A stretch of DNA of 13,215 nt from an uncultured bacterium (lineage in GTDB: Bacteria > Actinomycetota > Coriobacteriia > Coriobacteriales > Atopobiaceae), in NCBI GenBank assembly GCA_905214865.1, contig CAJMNO010000041.1:1-13215 (forward strand), written 5' to 3'. Below the pieces are notes generated by a model, which ran no database searches, was not told where the DNA came from, and saw only the letters and a list, made by a program, of their open reading frames with translations. Below are positions 1 through 6,828 of the stretch, piece after piece. Made by a program: the position numbers and the translations under genes. Each line of letters starts with the position of its first letter. Position 1 is the first letter of the stretch.

Positions 1-27
1 CTTTTCTGGGTTATACCCTAAGAGCAA

Positions 28-48
28 ACCACCCGCTATGCGGGTGGT
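28..48 (-). terminator. Perfect hairpin downstream of the GNAT gene; possible terminator or IS end remnant
   Basis: A 9-bp perfect stem (28-36 with 40-48) closes a 3-nt loop. It lies 17 nt past the stop of the minus-strand acetyltransferase gene. Read on the minus strand, the stem is followed by a moderately T-rich stretch (TTTGCTCTT), so it could end that transcript. A small second hairpin, GGGT-TAT-ACCC, sits at 8-18. Short perfect hairpins of this type are also found just inside the ends of IS200/IS605 elements, but no transposase is visible here. The terminator role is the simpler reading. Confidence 0.5.
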
Positions 49-64
49 AATGATTATCTAACCC

Positions 65-712
65 TTATCGAAATTCTTGACCGTAGATGTAGATCCCCGG
101 CAGCTCGACCTCTCTCCCCTTGCCCCCTGCGCTGGGCACGGTCCGGCTTCCGTACGACTCAAGGCGGCTCAGCCCCTTGTGGTCGTAGAACGTGAAGTCG
201 CACTCGTCGTCGGTCATGAGGAAGAACCCCTTGGCACCCTCTGCACTCAGCTCCCGACGCATGAGGTCGAACAGCCTTCCTCCTATGCCAAGGCCCTTAA
301 TGTCAGGGTCCACCATCAGAAGATTTAGCTCTGACGATGCGTAGGCTTCGCTTCTCTCCAGATACTCTGCTGCGACTTCAAGCTCTCTGCGATCAACGAG
401 CAGCTGGTCGCGCATCCTCTTGGATAGCTTTGGTTCAAAGACTTTGGCGGCGCTGATGAGGAGGTCCCGGTGCCACCGCCACTGGCTGGGGGTCGACTCT
501 CCTGCCATGCGTCCCAGGGCGCATCCGATCGACCGGCCGTCGTGCTCCGCCACGATCGAGTGGGGCGAGATGGAGAGGTAGGTGGTGACGGCGACTGCGC
601 CAAAGAGACGTCTCTCGTCCTCCTCCCCCGTGTCGCACCACAGGCGACCATAGATGCCGGACAGGGACTCGAAGTCGTCCTCCGCGAACGGTCGGAACTC
701 CACCGAGGGCAT
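65..712 (-). CDS. GNAT family N-acetyltransferase
   Basis: This predicted cytosolic acetyltransferase has 215 aa and would move an acetyl group from acetyl-CoA to an unidentified amine. The recognisable part is GNAT motif A near residues 128-150: a beta strand (LNLLMVDP), the pyrophosphate-binding loop KGLGIGG (139-145) and a following helix. The N-terminal half, with a WRWHRDLLISAAK helix, is longer than in minimal GNATs, so the substrate pocket may be elaborated. The reading frame is open further upstream, to 988, but the ATG at 712 is preceded by AAAGG about 9 nt away and starts the conserved fold, so I chose it. The gene stands alone, divergent from the next gene and followed by a hairpin. 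The family call is firm; the substrate is unknown. Confidence 0.85.
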   Translation of the reverse strand: MPSVEFRPFAEDDFESLSGIYGRLWCDTGEEDERRLFGAVAVTTYLSISPHSIVAEHDGRSIGCALGRMAGESTPSQWRWHRDLLISAAKVFEPKLSKRMRDQLLVDRRELEVAAEYLERSEAYASSELNLLMVDPDIKGLGIGGRLFDLMRRELSAEGAKGFFLMTDDECDFTFYDHKGLSRLESYGSRTVPSAGGKGREVELPGIYIYGQEFR

Positions 713-960
713 TGTCTCACGCCTTTCGCAACAAAAGATTTCCCGATTGATGCCTACCGTATCACGTACCCCGTCTCGCGCGAGGTAGACGCCAGGACGG
801 CATAGCCAGTTATGCCTCCGCAAGGAAGACGTGGAATGGGGCGATAGTCCCCGCCCCCCACCTGCCCGGGCGTGGGGTGCCTCTGCCGTCGCGCCCGACA
901 GCCTCCCGTATATGGGTACGATACGGAAGACGTTCGCTCTCGACCCACGGAGGCACGGGC
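713..960. promoter_or_regulatory. Divergent intergenic region with hairpins and a weak promoter candidate
   Basis: This 248-bp non-coding region separates two divergent genes. It holds the palindrome CTCGCGCGAG (775-784), a 6-bp stem GGCATA/TATGCC (799-804 with 811-816), and a GC-rich inverted repeat CCCCAC...GTGGGG (856-861 with 872-877) around GCCCGGGC. Downstream lies a weak plus-strand promoter candidate: CCGACA (895-900), a 16-nt spacer, then TACGAT (917-922). For the plus-strand gene, GGAGG (949-953) sits 7 nt before its ATG. I see no convincing gene here. Confidence 0.4.
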
Positions 961-1623
961 ATGGCCTATGCAGAGGAGACACAACCATCGTTCACGCTGG
1001 GCGACCCCGCCATCGTCTGCCGATGGCGCCTGTGCCAGGGGCGTCTCCCCATGGAGAACCGGCACCTGAGGGCGCTCTCCCGACGCAGGGTCGGGGGCGA
1101 GCCGGTGAGCAGGGAGCTCATCGCCTGGGCCAAGCAGCACATAGAGTGGACGCTCGAGGACGGCTCGGCGGAGCACCCCGACGGCGTCCTCATGCTCGTC
1201 ATCGACTCCGAGGGCAAGGCAGCCATGACCGTGGGGCCCTACACCGAGCTGCCGGCAACCCGTCTCGCCGACCTGGTGGGCAGGGCAACCGTGTCGAGCC
1301 GCGAGGCGGACGAGACGGGCGTGGCCCCCGAGTCGCTTTGGGTCGCCCGGGACGGCGTGTTCTACTGGGGCATCGAGCCGGGCTGCGCGCCATCGGGCGC
1401 CGCCACGCTGGTGGAGGACCTCGCCAAGACCCTGGGCCTTCCCGTGAGGCGCGTCGACGGGCTGTCGCACAAGGTCGCGTCCGGCGAGGTCGAGTACGAC
1501 GAGGCGTTTCTCGTATCCGACGAGCATGGAGTGGTTCCCGCGACTGACGCCGCTGGGGAGCAGGGCGAGAGGTTCCGCAGCGGCTACGACAAGCTCATGG
1601 AGAGCTACAGGCGCAAGCACTAG
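961..1623 (+). CDS. Class IV aminotransferase-like protein, apparently lacking the catalytic half
   Basis: The protein has 220 aa, is soluble and has no signal peptide. By eye, residues about 126-216 follow the C-terminal half of fold-type IV PLP enzymes (BCAT, aminodeoxychorismate lyase). The pattern is LWVARDGVFY, then a helix LVEDLAKTLGLPVRRV, then DEAFLVSDEHGVVPATD, then a terminal helix; compare 'ADE.F..g...e..PV' in the family. The usual N-terminal domain is only partly recognisable. I cannot place the PLP-binding lysine or the phosphate-binding residues, and family members are normally 260-310 aa. It may be a degenerate, non-catalytic relative. ATG 961 is supported by GGAGG 7 nt upstream; the open frame extends upstream to 877. 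It converges with the yitT-like gene, leaving 28 bp. The gene is certain; the family call is an inference. Confidence 0.6.
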   Translation: MAYAEETQPSFTLGDPAIVCRWRLCQGRLPMENRHLRALSRRRVGGEPVSRELIAWAKQHIEWTLEDGSAEHPDGVLMLVIDSEGKAAMTVGPYTELPATRLADLVGRATVSSREADETGVAPESLWVARDGVFYWGIEPGCAPSGAATLVEDLAKTLGLPVRRVDGLSHKVASGEVEYDEAFLVSDEHGVVPATDAAGEQGERFRSGYDKLMESYRRKH

Positions 1624-1651
1624 CCCGCGCGTGCCGTGGGATGCGATGGCA

Positions 1652-2569
1652 CTACACCCCGCGGAACCCGCGTCCGACGATCTCGGAGCTGCTCACCATG
1701 GTCATGAAGGCGTGCGGGTCCGTCTCGCGGAGGTAGATCCTTAGGCGCGTGGCCTCGCGCCGCGAGAGCACGGTCACCAGGACCGTCTCGGGCCGTCCCG
1801 TGAACGCGCCCCTCTCCTCGCGCACCGTCGCGGTGCGATGCAGCTCGCGCACCAGGAAGCCGATCACGTCGTTTGGCCTGCTGCAGATGACGGTGCACAC
1901 CTTTTGGGTGTTCACGTTCTCTATGAACGAGTCGACCACAAAGGACTTGGAGACCAGGCCCAGGATGCAGTACAGGCCCGTCCTCGGACCATAGAGCGCC
2001 GCCGCGGCGGCGACGATGGCCGCATCCACCAGCAGGAGCGCCTTGCCTATCTGGAGCGACGAGTACTTCTTGAGAATCATCGCGAGGATGTCGGTGCCTC
2101 CCGTCGAGGCGCCGATGTTGAAGACGATCGCGCTTCCCACCGCGGGGAGACCCACCGCGAAGATGAGCTCGAGCAGCGTGTCGTTGGTGAGTGGTGCCGA
2201 GAGCGGGATTAGCCTCTCGAGAAGCGAGACGTAGAACGAGAGGGCAAACGAGGAGAACACGGTCCAGCCCATCGTCCGGCGGTCGAGGAACGCGAGGCCG
2301 AGGAGCACGAGGGCGAGGTTGACCAGCCACATGAAGGCGCTCACGGGGTACTTGGGGAAGAGCGTCGAGAGGATGATGGACAGGCCCGACGTCCCTCCCA
2401 GGGCAAAGTGGTTGGGGGCCTTGAAGACCTCGATGCCAATGGCCGTGAGGAAGAGCCCGAGGTTGAGCGTGAGGAAGAACTGGACGCGGCCCGGCTCCTC
2501 CCGCCTGCGGGCGACCCTCTCGCCCTCCTCGATCTCGGTGCGGGAGAGTTGCTCCTGTGGGACGTACAT
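1652..2569 (-). CDS. YitT family membrane protein (DUF161 + DUF2179)
   Basis: This 305-aa integral membrane protein has five or six hydrophobic segments between about residues 30 and 215, then a cytosolic C-terminal DUF2179 domain (about 223-300). Family hallmarks are visible: an FKAPNHFALGGTSGLSIIL stretch (about 49-67), the repeated glycine-rich motif GASTGGTD (153-160), and the C-terminal EIVGRGFRGV. YitT proteins are widespread in Gram-positives and presumed to be transporters, but the substrate is not established. I chose ATG 2569 because AGGAGG lies 8 nt upstream; the in-frame ATG at 2599 has no comparable site. A TTGACA at 2640-2635 on the minus strand could be its -35. The basic, charged first 30 residues suggest a cytosolic N-terminus. 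The family call is secure. Confidence 0.9.
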   Translation of the reverse strand: MYVPQEQLSRTEIEEGERVARRREEPGRVQFFLTLNLGLFLTAIGIEVFKAPNHFALGGTSGLSIILSTLFPKYPVSAFMWLVNLALVLLGLAFLDRRTMGWTVFSSFALSFYVSLLERLIPLSAPLTNDTLLELIFAVGLPAVGSAIVFNIGASTGGTDILAMILKKYSSLQIGKALLLVDAAIVAAAAALYGPRTGLYCILGLVSKSFVVDSFIENVNTQKVCTVICSRPNDVIGFLVRELHRTATVREERGAFTGRPETVLVTVLSRREATRLRIYLRETDPHAFMTMVSSSEIVGRGFRGV

Positions 2570-2610
2570 GCCGTGCTCCTCCTGTTGCCCGTGCGCCATC
2601 GACGGTCGCG

Positions 2611-2640
2611 AGCATGCCCCCGTCCCATCTATTTGTCAAT
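2611..2640 (-). promoter_or_regulatory. Candidate promoter of the yitT-like gene
   Basis: The minus strand carries a perfect TTGACA (2640-2635). The best -10 at an 18-nt spacing is CATGCT (2616-2611), which matches only 3 of 6 consensus bases. The position fits, about 40 nt before the start codon, but the weak -10 keeps confidence low. Confidence 0.3.
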
Positions 2641-2651
2641 CGTCCCCTCGA

Positions 2652-2749
2652 CCCCCTGTCGCAAGTCGCCCCATGAGCGGCAGGGGGTTTAGAATGTGAT
2701 GACCCTGCGGAGTGCAGGGATAGCCAATCGGCCGAAGGAGGCCCTCACG
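2652..2749 (+). promoter_or_regulatory. Structured upstream region of the queT-like gene (alternative stems, -10 box, SD in a hairpin loop)
   Basis: An 11-bp stem with one G-U pair (2652-2662 with 2677-2687) is followed by TTTAG. TAGAAT (2690-2695) is a good -10 match but has no clear -35. A second stem, CCCTGC/GCAGGG (2703-2708 with 2714-2719), can exchange partners with the first, because both contain CCCTG and CAGGG arms. The SD AAGGAGG (2735-2741) lies partly in the loop of a GGCC/GGCC mini-hairpin. This looks like an attenuator or translational control leader. I could not match it to the preQ1-I or preQ1-II riboswitch consensus. Confidence 0.4.
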
Positions 2750-3370
2750 TTGTTCGCTTCTCCCAACTCAACTAAGAAGCACCTGTCCACCACCAGAATC
2801 GCCCGCATCTCGACCATTGCCGGCCTGTATGCGGCGCTCTCGCTTGTCTGCATACTGTTCCTGGGCGGCCTCGCATGGGGGCCGGTCCAGTTCCGCCTCT
2901 CTGAAGCCGTCTGCGTGCTCGCCCTCTTCACGCCCGACGCCGTGCCGGGCCTGGCCCTTGGCTGCGCAATCGCCAACCTGGCGAACATCGCGCTTGGGGG
3001 CACCGGCATGCTCGGCCTGCTCGACGTGGTGTTTGGCTCCCTTGCCACCGCACTCGGGGCCCTTGCAAGCTGGAGGCTTCGCGACCGGCCCCGCCTTGCC
3101 CTCCTGGGGCCCGTCGTCGCCAACGCGCTCATAGTCCCGGCCTACCTGCCCGTCATGCTCCAGGGGCTGGGCTTCTACACCATCCCGTTCACGTCCATCT
3201 CGCTGGACGGGGCGTATCTGCCCATGTACCTCTTTGGCCTCGTTGCGACTGGCCTGGGCGAGGCGGCCGTGATGTACGTGCTCGGCCTGCCCCTCTACCG
3301 GGCGCTGAGCGACAGCCCGCTTCCCGAGCGCCTGGCCCAGGACGCGGGGGCGCAGACGGAAGGAGCGTAG
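2750..3370 (+). CDS. queT: QueT family ECF transporter S-component (predicted queuosine precursor uptake)
   Basis: This 206-aa hydrophobic protein has about five or six membrane segments from residue 22 to 183. It carries QueT-family signatures: FRLSEAVCVLALFTPDAVPG (about 48-67), GCAIANL, LLDVVFGSLATALGAL (90-105), NALIVPAYLPVML and GLGEAAVMYVLGLPLY. In ECF transporters the S-component binds the substrate in the membrane and works with shared EcfA/EcfA'/EcfT modules, which are not in this window. Members of this family are predicted to import queuine or preQ1. The frame is open from GTG 2696, but the TTG at 2750 has a perfect AAGGAGG 8 nt upstream, so it is the likely start. It is the first gene of a plus-strand run, 6 bp before the glycosyltransferase. 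The family call is good; the ligand is predicted from the family only. Confidence 0.85.
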   Translation: MFASPNSTKKHLSTTRIARISTIAGLYAALSLVCILFLGGLAWGPVQFRLSEAVCVLALFTPDAVPGLALGCAIANLANIALGGTGMLGLLDVVFGSLATALGALASWRLRDRPRLALLGPVVANALIVPAYLPVMLQGLGFYTIPFTSISLDGAYLPMYLFGLVATGLGEAAVMYVLGLPLYRALSDSPLPERLAQDAGAQTEGA

Positions 3371-3376
3371 GCCACA

Positions 3377-4603
3377 GTGAACCCCGTCGTGGTCATACCG
3401 TCGTACTGGACCGGTCATGACGAGCCCTCCACCCTGGGGGAGGTGGGGGTCTACGACTACGCCACCCCCATCACCAAGCCCGTGCCAGAGCTTCAGACCT
3501 GCCTGGAGTCCCTTGAGGGCGTCCGCGGCGTCCTCCGCGTCATCGTCCTCGTGATAAGCGAGGCCTCCTGCGCGGAGGGCGCGCGTGCGCGGGTGAACGC
3601 CGTGTGCCGCATGCACCCGGACCTCAACCCCCTCGTCGTGGGCGCCCGCGAGGCGGACCTCATGGCACGGGCCATCGGGCGGGTCTCGCCCACCATGATG
3701 GGCGACGTGGTGTCGCTTCGCGGCTACGGCGCCATCCGCAACATGGGGCTTGCGGTCGCGGCTGCGCTCGGCCACGACGTGGTTGTGTTCATGGACGACG
3801 ACGAGGTCGTTGCCGACGAGAACTTCCTCATCAACGCCGCCTACGGCCTTGGCCTGGCGACCAGGCAGGGCCTGCCCATCGCCGTGAAGAGCGGCTGCTA
3901 CCACAACTCGGAGGGCTCCCCCTACGCAACGGAGGAGAAGCCTCACTGGTACGACCGCAGGTGGTCAAAGAGGGTGGAGTTCAACCAGATGATGCACCGC
4001 CTTCAGGGCGGCACGCGCATCTCGCGGTCGAGCTACGCCTGCGGCGGGTGCCTGGCGGTGGGGGCGAGGGCCTTCTGCAGCGTCCCGTTTGATCCCTTCA
4101 TCACCAGGGGAGAGGACCTGGACTACGTTCTCGACCTCCGCATCTACGGGTACGACGTGTGGTTTGACCAGGACTGGTGGGTGTGGCGGAAGGTGCCCCC
4201 CCTGCGAGAGGGCGTTGAGCTCTTCCGTCAGGACGCGTACCGCTGGGAGTACGAGGCGCGCAAGCTCCAGGTAGCCAACGGCTCCATCGGCCTGCACCCG
4301 GTGCGCCCCGAGTCGCTGAGGCCCTACCCGGCGGAATGGGTCTCGCCGGAGGTGAGCCGGCGCATCTCCACCACGGCCCTCCTCCGCGCCGTCGGCTGCA
4401 GGGAGCATCGCAGGTACCTCCAGATATGGAGGCACGGACACGCGGAGGCGCGCGAGTGGGCGGCCCGGGAGGGCGAGAGCTACTTCAGACTCCAGACGTA
4501 CTGGTCAAAGATGATGGGTGCCATCTGGGCAAATCCGGTTCTTGCGCAGGAGCTCCAGCGCCTGGGCGGCGTGGTGCAGACAGGGGAGGAGAGGCATGGC
4601 TAG
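3377..4603 (+). CDS. Glycosyltransferase, GT-A fold / family 2-like
   Basis: The protein has 408 aa with no signal peptide or membrane segment, so it is cytosolic. The N-terminus has the GT-A start VVVIPSYW (4-11). A later strand ends in the acidic metal-binding motif FMDDDE (138-143), the DXD equivalent, and RGEDLDY (244-250) resembles the ED motif with the catalytic acid in family 2 enzymes. It probably uses a nucleotide sugar; donor and acceptor are unknown. The C-terminal 150 residues are rich in Trp, Arg and Tyr and were not recognised. The start is GTG 3377, with AGGAG 11 nt upstream overlapping the end of queT. The gene overlaps the kinase gene by 8 nt, so the two are very likely co-transcribed. 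Processive membrane synthases of family 2 are excluded by the lack of membrane helices. Confidence 0.8.
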   Translation: MNPVVVIPSYWTGHDEPSTLGEVGVYDYATPITKPVPELQTCLESLEGVRGVLRVIVLVISEASCAEGARARVNAVCRMHPDLNPLVVGAREADLMARAIGRVSPTMMGDVVSLRGYGAIRNMGLAVAAALGHDVVVFMDDDEVVADENFLINAAYGLGLATRQGLPIAVKSGCYHNSEGSPYATEEKPHWYDRRWSKRVEFNQMMHRLQGGTRISRSSYACGGCLAVGARAFCSVPFDPFITRGEDLDYVLDLRIYGYDVWFDQDWWVWRKVPPLREGVELFRQDAYRWEYEARKLQVANGSIGLHPVRPESLRPYPAEWVSPEVSRRISTTALLRAVGCREHRRYLQIWRHGHAEAREWAAREGESYFRLQTYWSKMMGAIWANPVLAQELQRLGGVVQTGEERHG

Positions 4604-5966
4604 CCAAACGTACTCGCGGCGTGGCGTCGTGCTGCGCGCCGCCGTCGCGGTGGGGGCGGTGCTGCTCCTGTCGCTCGTGGGGCTGCTCGCCTCCGCCAAC
4701 TCGGGCCCCGTGCGCGGCGGCATCGTCATAGCCCTTGCGGCGGGGGCACTTCTCGCCCTGGTCATCGTGCTGGTGTCCGCACGCATGCTGGAGCCGGAGG
4801 ACCTGCGCTCGCGCGCCACCGAGCGCACCCTGCGCGTTGCCTCCGGCACTCTCAAATACATGTCGGAGGGGCTCACGGAGGAGGACTGCAAGGCGGTGTG
4901 CCAGCTCCTCCTGCCCGAGACGGCCGCCTCCGCCATTGCGATCACGGACCTGACCAAGCTCCTCGCCTACGTTGGCGTCGAGATGCAGGGGCCCGCGGTG
5001 GGCACGCCCAACAGCGTCCCGACCATGCAGGTCATTCAAAGCGGCCGCATGCAGACCTTCAGCAACATGGACGTGCAGGAGGACCCCCGCATCGCAGACG
5101 AGGGGCGTCGTGGCGACCTGGACCCCGTGCCCTACCCCATGGGCATCATCGCCCCGCTGACGGTGCGCGACCACGTGGTGGGCGCCATCAAGCTGTACTA
5201 CGCACGGGGCAGCGAGGTCGACCGCACCCAACTGGCCATCGCCCGAGGCCTTGCGGAGCTCCTCTCCACCCAGCTCTCGGCATACGAGCTCGACCGACAG
5301 GCGGAGCTCACGGCAAGGGCGGAGGTCAAGGCCCTGCAGGCCCAGATCAACCCGCACTTCCTCTTCAACACGCTCAACACCATCGCGTCCCTCACCCGGA
5401 CCGACCCCGCCAAGGCACGCGACCTGCTGCGCGAGTTCGCCGTGTTCTATCGCAAGACGCTCCAGAGCTCGCAGCAGACCATCCCGCTCTCCGAGGAGCT
5501 GGCGCAGACGCGCCGCTACCTCAAGATCGAGAAGGCGCGCTTTGGCGAGGACCGCATCATCGAGACCGAGAACGTGGAGACGGGCTGCGACGACGTCCTG
5601 GTTCCCGGCTTCATAGTGCAGCCCATCGTCGAGAACGCCGTTCGCCACGCCATGAGGGACGACGGGCCGCTCCATATCGACGTCCAGGCGGTCGTGGACG
5701 GGGGAGACATCATGATCGCCGTGGCCGACGACGGCCTTGGCATGGACGAGTCGGTTGCCGAGCGGCTGCTGAGCGGATCCTCGCAGGAGTCGTCGGACAG
5801 CTCCAAGGGCACGGGCATCGCGCTGAAGAACGTCGCGGAGCGCCTGGAGCGGTTCTATGGTACCGGGTCGGGCGTGGAGATCATGAGCAAGGTGGGCGAG
5901 GGGACCTGCGTCACCCTCCGCCTCGTGGGCGCCGCCCCCGCCTTGCAACAGTGTACGGAGGCCTGA
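4596..5966 (+). CDS. Sensor histidine kinase, LytS/YehU type (2 TM, GAF-like domain, HisKA_7TM-less)
   Basis: This 456-aa membrane kinase has two adjacent hydrophobic helices (about 11-33 and 41-63) with a very short extracytoplasmic loop. A GAF-like domain follows (about 85-235), then a short coiled linker and the His_kinase core QAQINPHFLFNTLNTI with phospho-acceptor His254. The ATPase domain shows the N-box QPIVENAVRHA (Asn347), DDGLGMD (378-384) and GTGIALKNV (405-413). Classic LytS has a larger multi-helix sensor, absent here, so sensing is probably within the membrane or by the GAF domain. ATG 4596 has GGAGG 6 nt upstream and overlaps the end of the glycosyltransferase gene. The next gene encodes its evident LytTR response-regulator partner. 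The kinase identity is certain; the signal is unknown. Confidence 0.92.
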   Translation: MASQTYSRRGVVLRAAVAVGAVLLLSLVGLLASANSGPVRGGIVIALAAGALLALVIVLVSARMLEPEDLRSRATERTLRVASGTLKYMSEGLTEEDCKAVCQLLLPETAASAIAITDLTKLLAYVGVEMQGPAVGTPNSVPTMQVIQSGRMQTFSNMDVQEDPRIADEGRRGDLDPVPYPMGIIAPLTVRDHVVGAIKLYYARGSEVDRTQLAIARGLAELLSTQLSAYELDRQAELTARAEVKALQAQINPHFLFNTLNTIASLTRTDPAKARDLLREFAVFYRKTLQSSQQTIPLSEELAQTRRYLKIEKARFGEDRIIETENVETGCDDVLVPGFIVQPIVENAVRHAMRDDGPLHIDVQAVVDGGDIMIAVADDGLGMDESVAERLLSGSSQESSDSSKGTGIALKNVAERLERFYGTGSGVEIMSKVGEGTCVTLRLVGAAPALQQCTEA

Positions 5967-5985
5967 CCCGGACAAGAGCCACCAA

Positions 5986-6014
5986 TTGTGGGGCTTATGC
6001 CGAGAGGTTAAGAT
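5986..6014 (+). promoter_or_regulatory. Candidate promoter for the LytTR response regulator
   Basis: TTGTGG (5986-5991), a 17-nt spacer and TAAGAT (6009-6014) fit a sigma-70 promoter at ideal spacing. It lies in the 108-bp gap between the kinase and regulator genes and predicts a start near 6021. It would let the regulator be made independently of the upstream operon. Confidence 0.45.
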
Positions 6015-6074
6015 GGGGAGAGGCACCGACGGGCCGCCCTGGGGCGTCCCGCTATTCGAAAGGTTGTGTGTTGC

Positions 6075-6812
6075 ATGCTTAACGCGCTGATTGTGGACGA
6101 CGAGGCCCCGGCTCGCTCCGAGCTACGCTACCTCCTCGAGGAGACCGGTCGAGTCGACAACATCGAGGAGGCATGCAACGCGCGCGAGGCGGTCGAGGCC
6201 CTGGTGAAGGGCAAGGAGGGCTCCGACCACCGCACCGACGTCATGTTCCTGGACATCTCGATGCCCCGCACGTCCGGCATGGAGCTGGCCCAGGCACTCC
6301 ACAAGCTCAAGAACCCCCCGGCGGTCGTCTTTGTCACGGCCTACAGCGAGTATGCGCTCGAGGCCTTTGACGTCGATGCCGTGGACTACCTCATGAAGCC
6401 CGTGGAGACCGACCGCCTCATGCGCGCCCTCGACAAGGTGGAGTCGCGCGTCAAGCCGTCCACCCCGTCGCACGCGTCGGTCGAGCGCATCCCCGTGGAG
6501 AAGGGCGGTAGGAAGGTCCTCGTCCCGGTCAACCAGATTCGCTACATCGAGGCCAAGGACGACTACTCCTGCATCTACACCGACGACGACAGGTTCCTCT
6601 CGACCATCTCGCTCGCCAAGCTCGAGCAGAAGCTCACCCCGCACGGCTTCTTCCGCGTCCACCGCGGCTACATCGTCAACCTCGAGCACGTGGAGGACGT
6701 CGAGGTCATCTCGAGCGGCATCCTCCAGCTGGGCCTAAAGGGTGTGGACGACAAGAAGATCCCCGTCTCGCGCCGCCGCGTGGTCTCGCTCAAGCGCGCC
6801 CTGGGGCTGTAG
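6075..6812 (+). CDS. LytTR family response regulator
   Basis: This 245-aa cytosolic DNA-binding regulator is the partner of the upstream kinase. The receiver domain (1-122) has the acidic pair Asp8/Asp9, phospho-acceptor Asp60 in MFLDISMP, Thr88 in FVTAY and Lys108 in LMKPVE, so it should be phosphorylatable. The C-terminal LytTR domain (about 138-240) has the family pattern IRYIEAKDDYSCIYTDD, then GFFRVHRGYIVNLEHV, then KKIPVSRRRVVSLKRAL. ATG 6075 was preferred to GTG 6066 because AAAGG (6059-6063) lies only 2 nt before the GTG but 11 nt before the ATG. It is separated from the kinase gene by 108 bp that hold a promoter candidate. LytTR regulators bind pairs of short direct repeats; I found no clear site for it here. 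Confidence 0.93.
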   Translation: MLNALIVDDEAPARSELRYLLEETGRVDNIEEACNAREAVEALVKGKEGSDHRTDVMFLDISMPRTSGMELAQALHKLKNPPAVVFVTAYSEYALEAFDVDAVDYLMKPVETDRLMRALDKVESRVKPSTPSHASVERIPVEKGGRKVLVPVNQIRYIEAKDDYSCIYTDDDRFLSTISLAKLEQKLTPHGFFRVHRGYIVNLEHVEDVEVISSGILQLGLKGVDDKKIPVSRRRVVSLKRALGL

Positions 6813-6828
6813 GGGTTGGCCGCGGCAT

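Noticed and set aside
754..1620. Minus-strand open frame of 288 codons opposite the aminotransferase-like gene
   Set aside because: It has no SD or motif, and the plus-strand frame has a good RBS and recognisable fold elements.
1631..1652. GTGCC/GGCAC inverted repeat between two converging genes as a shared terminator
   Set aside because: Only 5 bp with a 12-nt loop, no T-tract, and it overlaps the stop codon of the yitT-like gene.
2688..2749. preQ1-I riboswitch before queT
   Set aside because: The only short stem there has a 5-nt loop and lacks the A-rich pseudoknot tail, so the class I consensus does not fit.
2768..3946. Minus-strand open frame of 392 codons opposite queT and the glycosyltransferase
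   Set aside because: It spans two real genes in antisense, its composition is skewed to Gly, His, Arg and Val, and it has no motif.
4485..6026. Minus-strand open frame of 513 codons opposite the histidine kinase
   Set aside because: It is antisense to a gene with full kinase motifs. Its sequence is low-complexity and rich in Arg, Gly, His and Leu, as expected from a shadow frame in GC-rich DNA.
6003..6063. Pair of GGTT-containing repeats before the LytTR response regulator as its binding site
   Set aside because: The two copies are about 56 bp apart, far from the spacing of known LytTR direct repeats, and match only four core bases.
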